25,377 nucleotides of DNA, from assembly GCA_016256075.1 (NCBI GenBank), contig SDVU01000042.1:1-25377 (forward strand). The letters are read 5' to 3'. The notes below the pieces were generated by a model. The model searched no databases. It was not told where the DNA came from and worked only from the letters and a program-made list of their open reading frames with translations. Below, one piece after another: positions 21,668 through 25,377 of this stretch (positions are counted from its first letter, which is position 1; each line of letters starts with the position of its first letter). This stretch comes from Dictyocoela muelleri (Eukaryota > Microsporidia). Both the position numbers and the translations under genes were made by a program.

Positions 21668-22231
21668 ATGGTAGTAGATAAAGAAGAAGAAAAAAGACAA
21701 ATACAATTTCTAAGAAGACTTAGAAATAATAAAAGAAAACTTGAAAGTCAAGAGACAGATACAATAAATGAAAAAAAAATAAAAACATATATCGAAGAAG
21801 ACATTAGTGATCCTAATATAAAGTTCTTTAACGGGGACGATAACATGGAAAATTGGAGCATGTGGAAAATCTGGACACATTATAAGGGTAGAGCCCCAGG
21901 AGAGCTAGCGACTGATATTACATATATTTTAGTGGAGATTTTAGAAAAAACGACAACAAAAAAGGAATATAAGTTCATTTGTATTCGTTGTTGTTCGGAA
22001 ACTAATTTTTTATCTTATACTACTGGAAGTGAGATGTGTGATATGTGTGGTTTTTATTATGACACTGAATATTCTAGAATATTATATTTTCTTCTAGAAG
22101 AGCTACGTGAACGTAATGTTCTTTTAAATAAGTTCACTGATAGGGATGCAAGAATAAAAAACAATGATTCAGAAATTTTACCACAATTAGAAAGTAAAGA
22201 AGATAAAAAAAAGGCGACAATTTATCATTAA
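21668..22231 (+). CDS. LINE first ORF, zinc-ribbon protein (187 aa)
   Basis: The ORF encodes a 187-residue hydrophilic protein. Residues 1-50 are basic, then acidic, with KR-rich patches that could bind RNA. Residues 60-100 look folded (WSMWKIWTHYKGRAPGEL, then a hydrophobic helix). Residues 105-127 form a zinc ribbon, C105-x2-C108-x15-C124-x2-C127-G, followed by a helix ending near 150. The tail is charged and ends at TAA just after an A8 run. The start is the first ATG of the frame, 34 bp after the last CTCCTTT motif. The next reading frame (-1) is open from 22207, so this may be the N-terminus of the LINE polyprotein, not a separate protein. Zinc ribbons bind nucleic acid or protein; the exact role is unknown. 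The link to the LINE is by adjacency. Confidence 0.72.
   Translation: MVVDKEEEKRQIQFLRRLRNNKRKLESQETDTINEKKIKTYIEEDISDPNIKFFNGDDNMENWSMWKIWTHYKGRAPGELATDITYILVEILEKTTTKKEYKFICIRCCSETNFLSYTTGSEMCDMCGFYYDTEYSRILYFLLEELRERNVLLNKFTDRDARIKNNDSEILPQLESKEDKKKATIYH
22207..22213 (+). promoter_or_regulatory. Candidate -1 frameshift heptamer A AAA AAG
   Basis: In the zero frame of the zinc-ribbon ORF the codons are GAT AAA AAA AAG GCG, so A AAA AAG is in exact X XXY YYZ phase. A -1 slip enters the frame reading AAA GGC GAC AAT, which has no stop through the ATG at 22270 and on to 22953. This would fuse the zinc-ribbon part to the endonuclease part. No strong downstream hairpin is visible. The A8 run is also a prime site for one-base indels or base-calling errors. 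Confidence 0.45.
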
Positions 22232-22269
22232 AACAGTTAAGTAAAAATGATGAACAAGATTGTAAAAAA

Positions 22270-22953
22270 ATGAAGAATAATGATACTAATATGAACGTAA
22301 ATTCTATCAATGAAAAAAAACAAAAATTTTCGATAGTTTATATAACGGGGATTCCCCGTTGTAAAATTTGGGTTCTTAAGAATTTTATTCAGGAAAATAC
22401 TAGTATTGATAAAAAACATATTAAAAATATTCATTTTATTAGCGATGAAATATGCGAACTTATCTTGGATACCTTCGTGTCTGATTCTCTAAAAGGAAAG
22501 CTCAATTTAATAAAAGCCAAACCTATCTTTTACAATCCTTTTAAAGACTCTGAAAATATCAAATTAACAAAAGATAGGTTTTTGGAAATATCTATAAGAA
22601 ACAAATCTAATTTTAACGTTCTCTCTAAATTTTGTGAAAAGTTGTCTAAAATAGAAAATTTTACTGCTTTCTCGGAATACTTGTGTTGGCATGAGAATAG
22701 GAAGTTTCTAGATAATGACAATATTAAACATGATTCTTCTTATATTTTTTCTTTAATCTTCTTAAATATAAATGGATTTACAGCATTAAAAAAAAACTTA
22801 CTTTTTTCTTCATCATACTTAAAAGATATTGATTTAATATGTTTGGTTGAGACATGGACCGACAGTTATGATATTCCTGAAAATTGGAATATTGCATATA
22901 CTAAGCCTGGTAAAAAGGTCTTAAATAGGTATAGGCTGGGGAAAGAATGCTAA
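22270..22953 (+). CDS. LINE ORF2, N-terminal part: RRM-like region and first half of endonuclease
   Basis: The open frame has 227 codons from ATG. Residues 20-80 (FSIVYITGIPRC, then NIHFISDEICELIL) resemble the RRM-like segment that precedes the endonuclease in some fungal LINEs; this is inference. From residue 165 the APE-type endonuclease begins: LNINGF with metal-binding N168, a helix, then LVETW with catalytic E194. The domain is unfinished at the stop (TAA 22951-22953). It continues in the -1 frame, where LIAVKKHVKYN gives the next expected strand. The frame is open upstream of the ATG back to 22207, so translation may enter from the zinc-ribbon ORF. The split inside one domain means a recoding event, reinitiation or a recent one-base loss. 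The minus-strand open frames here are shadows. Confidence 0.82.
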   Translation: MKNNDTNMNVNSINEKKQKFSIVYITGIPRCKIWVLKNFIQENTSIDKKHIKNIHFISDEICELILDTFVSDSLKGKLNLIKAKPIFYNPFKDSENIKLTKDRFLEISIRNKSNFNVLSKFCEKLSKIENFTAFSEYLCWHENRKFLDNDNIKHDSSYIFSLIFLNINGFTALKKNLLFSSSYLKDIDLICLVETWTDSYDIPENWNIAYTKPGKKVLNRYRLGKEC

Positions 22954-25283
22954 TAGCTGTAAAAAAACATGTTAAATATAATGTTATTCATGAAAATGAA
23001 ATAGGTGTACTGTTACAATGTAATAATATTTATTATTACTTTTTATATATATCTCCTAGAATAATTAATTTCGGCGAATTGTTAACATCTCTCTTAGGCA
23101 AGAAAAACAGAAAAATAATTTTAATTGGAGATATTAATGTAGGTGAGTCATATAAAAAGGATTACACACTTACTACAATTTGTGCTGATATAGGTTTGAC
23201 AGAAAAAGAGCTTTCGTTCAATACATATCAAAAGGGTACAATTTCTACAAAAACAGAAAAAATATTTTTCAATATTGATATAGATATTTATAAAAAGAAT
23301 TGTAGTTTTTCAGATCATGTATTAATAGGTATTAACGTTCTAAGCAAAGTCGTTGATAGAAAGAAAGAAAAGTTCTGTTACCAATTATTTGAATTAGAAA
23401 GTGTAAAAAAAAGAGTTGCACGAAGAATGACTGTTAAAAATCTTTCTACAAAAAGGTCAAGGAATATGCATATCGAGTATGTGAACATAATTAGAATACT
23501 AAGGTGTGGAAGAAAAATGTTAAAGGTTAGAAACAAATATCTCGGCAAATATGATACAGATTTATTGAAGAAATCTTTAAAAAATATTTACACTATACAA
23601 AATAACAATTTCAGAACTGATGAGATAAATATAAATAAGAAAAAACAAAAATTCGACCCGAATTTAATAGACTTGAAAAATGTTGATTCTTGGACTGATA
23701 CGCAAAATAAAAATAAAAATCAAATGATGTCTTCTAAAAGAATATCCTATAATGGTAATCCTATTAAAGAGATCGACGAGTTGATTGAAAGAAATATAAC
23801 TGCAAAAACGTATAAAGAAAAATTTATTTATAATAATTTTGGCAAAATCAAATGTGTTGATCTAAAGGAGTTAAAAGACATAATAAAATCACTTAGTAAT
23901 AATATCTCGGGCGGCAAGTCGGATATAAGATACGAATTGTTAAAATTAATCGATGATCAAATTATAATGCGTCTATGTGATTTCTTTAATATTTGTATAT
24001 ACAAAAGAAGAATACCCGATGACTGGAAAAAATTTCAAATTATTCCAATAAGAAAAAACAGAAATATGTTTCGAATTATATCAATTTCGGAAACCCTCAG
24101 AAAAATTTATGAAAAGGTAATCTTGAAAAGACTAAATATAAATATCTCTGATAATCAAATAGGATTCAAACCCGGTAATAGAAGAGAAGATCATTTATTG
24201 GTATTGGATACATATTTGCGACGGTCTAATGGTAATGCTAAAATAATAACCTTAGATGTACAGAACGCTTATGATTCTGTAGACCGTCAAATAGTATATT
24301 CTAAATTAGTAAATGAACATAAAGTATCTGGCAAATTGATGCAAGTATTATATTCACTCTTTGAATCAAACTTGTTTGTAATAAAAAAAAATAATTTTTA
24401 TTGTTTAGAATATCCTATGAATATAGGTCTCCCCCAAGGATATATATTGTCGCCTATTTTGTTTAATATATTTCTTGATGATATAGTTTATTCTGAAAAA
24501 TTTCCGTTTGGGTGTAAAGTATTACTTTATGCTGACGACATTCTTATTATGGCAGACAATATTACTAAATGCCAAATTATGCTCGATATATTTTTTTTAC
24601 ATTCTATAAGAAACAAATATATCATAAATTATAAGAAATCATATTTTCTTTCGAAAGACAGTGATGATCTTTTTATAAATGGTGAACAAATAACAAAGGT
24701 GGACAAAATAAAATATCTAGGTCATTATTTTAACCTTAAAAGTGCTGATATCAATATTTCAATAAAGAAATGTACGAAAAATGTTATGTTGAATACAAAT
24801 GTTATATCTAGATTCTTGAAAAATAAACCCGGAAATTTACAAAAACCTTCTCTACGACTCGAACTCTATAAGAAATATGTTAGTCCTCATATTGATAACT
24901 ACCTCATACTTCTTGCATCAAGAAAAACAGCTATTGAAAAATTAGAAATAATCCAAAGAAGATCCTTAAAAAAAATATTCTGTGTTAGTTTTAAAACTTC
25001 ATCTGATTTACTTTATGCTCTTATACCCGTTTTACCAATATATGAAAGATCTAGAATCCTTTCTAGAAAATACTTTGATTCTTTAGAGATTTCATCTTCA
25101 CGTAAAATCGTAAAGCAGATTTTTGAAGAAAAAAAGACGAGCCTATTATTGTTAATTGAAAACTCTAAAAATTACCATTTCGATATATTAAATTATAAAA
25201 AAATCACAGATCATATTAGAAATACAAGAAGCAATATAATTATAAGCCGTGTAAATTTCAATAAAATTGATAAGTTCACATAG
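22947..25283 (+). CDS. LINE ORF2, main part: rest of endonuclease and reverse transcriptase (778 aa)
   Basis: The first 130 residues complete the APE-type endonuclease: YYYFLYISP strand, GDIN at 61-64 (catalytic D62, N64) and SDH at 122-124 (D123, H124), a complete catalytic set with the previous ORF. The reverse transcriptase occupies about 300-620: SGGKSDIRYELLK, the fingers IIPIRK..MFRIISISE (NYRPISL-like), QIGFKPGNRREDHL, motif A TLDVQNAYDSVD (D437), motif B GLPQGYILSPILF (494 on), motif C LLYADDILIM (Y528-D531), and KYLG at 589-592. A post-RT domain follows (PHIDNYLILLASRK, EIIQRRSLKKIF). It would copy element RNA at a nick made by its endonuclease. The listed ATG overlaps the previous stop (ATGCTAA) and is probably not the natural start. 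Codon use is extremely AT-rich, like the flanks. Confidence 0.93.
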   Translation: MLIAVKKHVKYNVIHENEIGVLLQCNNIYYYFLYISPRIINFGELLTSLLGKKNRKIILIGDINVGESYKKDYTLTTICADIGLTEKELSFNTYQKGTISTKTEKIFFNIDIDIYKKNCSFSDHVLIGINVLSKVVDRKKEKFCYQLFELESVKKRVARRMTVKNLSTKRSRNMHIEYVNIIRILRCGRKMLKVRNKYLGKYDTDLLKKSLKNIYTIQNNNFRTDEININKKKQKFDPNLIDLKNVDSWTDTQNKNKNQMMSSKRISYNGNPIKEIDELIERNITAKTYKEKFIYNNFGKIKCVDLKELKDIIKSLSNNISGGKSDIRYELLKLIDDQIIMRLCDFFNICIYKRRIPDDWKKFQIIPIRKNRNMFRIISISETLRKIYEKVILKRLNINISDNQIGFKPGNRREDHLLVLDTYLRRSNGNAKIITLDVQNAYDSVDRQIVYSKLVNEHKVSGKLMQVLYSLFESNLFVIKKNNFYCLEYPMNIGLPQGYILSPILFNIFLDDIVYSEKFPFGCKVLLYADDILIMADNITKCQIMLDIFFLHSIRNKYIINYKKSYFLSKDSDDLFINGEQITKVDKIKYLGHYFNLKSADINISIKKCTKNVMLNTNVISRFLKNKPGNLQKPSLRLELYKKYVSPHIDNYLILLASRKTAIEKLEIIQRRSLKKIFCVSFKTSSDLLYALIPVLPIYERSRILSRKYFDSLEISSSRKIVKQIFEEKKTSLLLLIENSKNYHFDILNYKKITDHIRNTRSNIIISRVNFNKIDKFT

Positions 25284-25377
25284 AAATCATTGCTCTAATT
25301 ATAAATAACGAATATTCTAATTTAGACTTAAATACTCGGTAATGAAGAATAAAATTATGATAAAATTATTTAAAGAT
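25284..25377 (+). other. LINE 3' UTR, incomplete
   Basis: Ninety-four AT-rich bases after the stop codon contain AATAAA-like words (AATAAAATTATG near 25349). No poly-A tail, simple 3' repeat or target-site duplication is reached before the window ends. Confidence 0.6.

Larger units (their letters stand above)
21471..25377 (+). mobile_element. Near-intact LINE (non-LTR retrotransposon), 3' end off window
   Basis: A 5' region is followed by a zinc-ribbon ORF, a segment with an RRM-like fold candidate, an APE-type endonuclease, a reverse transcriptase with YADD and a post-RT domain, all on the plus strand. The total coding span is 3.6 kb. There is no RNase H domain and no C-terminal zinc knuckle. 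The 5' boundary is unknown and is set here at the first CTCCTTT motif. The 3' tail and any target-site duplication lie beyond the window. The long open frames and intact catalytic motifs point to a young copy. The protein is divided among three frames by two -1 steps, at about 22210 and 22947. Confidence 0.88.

Overview
The window is a gene-poor, repeat-rich stretch of a very AT-rich eukaryotic genome. The evidence is two non-LTR (LINE) retrotransposons, a Ty3/gypsy LTR-retrotransposon fossil, several satellites, standard stop codons, and no bacterial signals such as ribosome binding sites, operons or dense coding. I found no host protein gene, tRNA or rRNA, so the organism cannot be named. 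A microsporidian or another AT-rich fungus or protist would fit, and an AT-rich arthropod is not excluded.

Layout. Bases 1-1560 are plain AT-rich DNA. About 1560-2720 is a degenerate satellite built on a YCAW tetranucleotide, with a clean 12-bp sub-array near its right end. Bases 2720-8083 are AT-rich with no credible gene. From about 8084 to 18400 lies one old composite element: two diverged direct repeats of about 230 bp (LTR-like) bracket a decayed Ty3/gypsy body with gag-like, reverse transcriptase and RNase H remains at 8.3-11.6 kb. A second, visibly more GC-rich block at about 11.6-17.3 kb carries endonuclease and reverse transcriptase remains of a decayed LINE on the same strand. The simplest reading is a LINE nested in the Ty3 element. 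Bases 18400-21340 are AT-rich again, with small GC islands and two blocks of a 10-bp satellite (consensus GAAAATARTT).

The right end (about 21.47-25.38 kb) is the best-preserved part: a young LINE. It has a 5' region with four CTCCTTT copies, a 187-aa ORF with a zinc ribbon, and then the endonuclease and reverse transcriptase with YADD. The 3' end runs off the window. Its protein is spread over three reading frames joined by two -1 steps. The first falls on a canonical A AAA AAG heptamer in the correct phase. The second lies inside the endonuclease domain, where an ATG overlaps a stop. Either the element uses recoding or reinitiation, or this copy carries one or two fresh single-base losses. 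That question, the CTCCTTT cluster and the helically phased decamer are the main points worth a second look.
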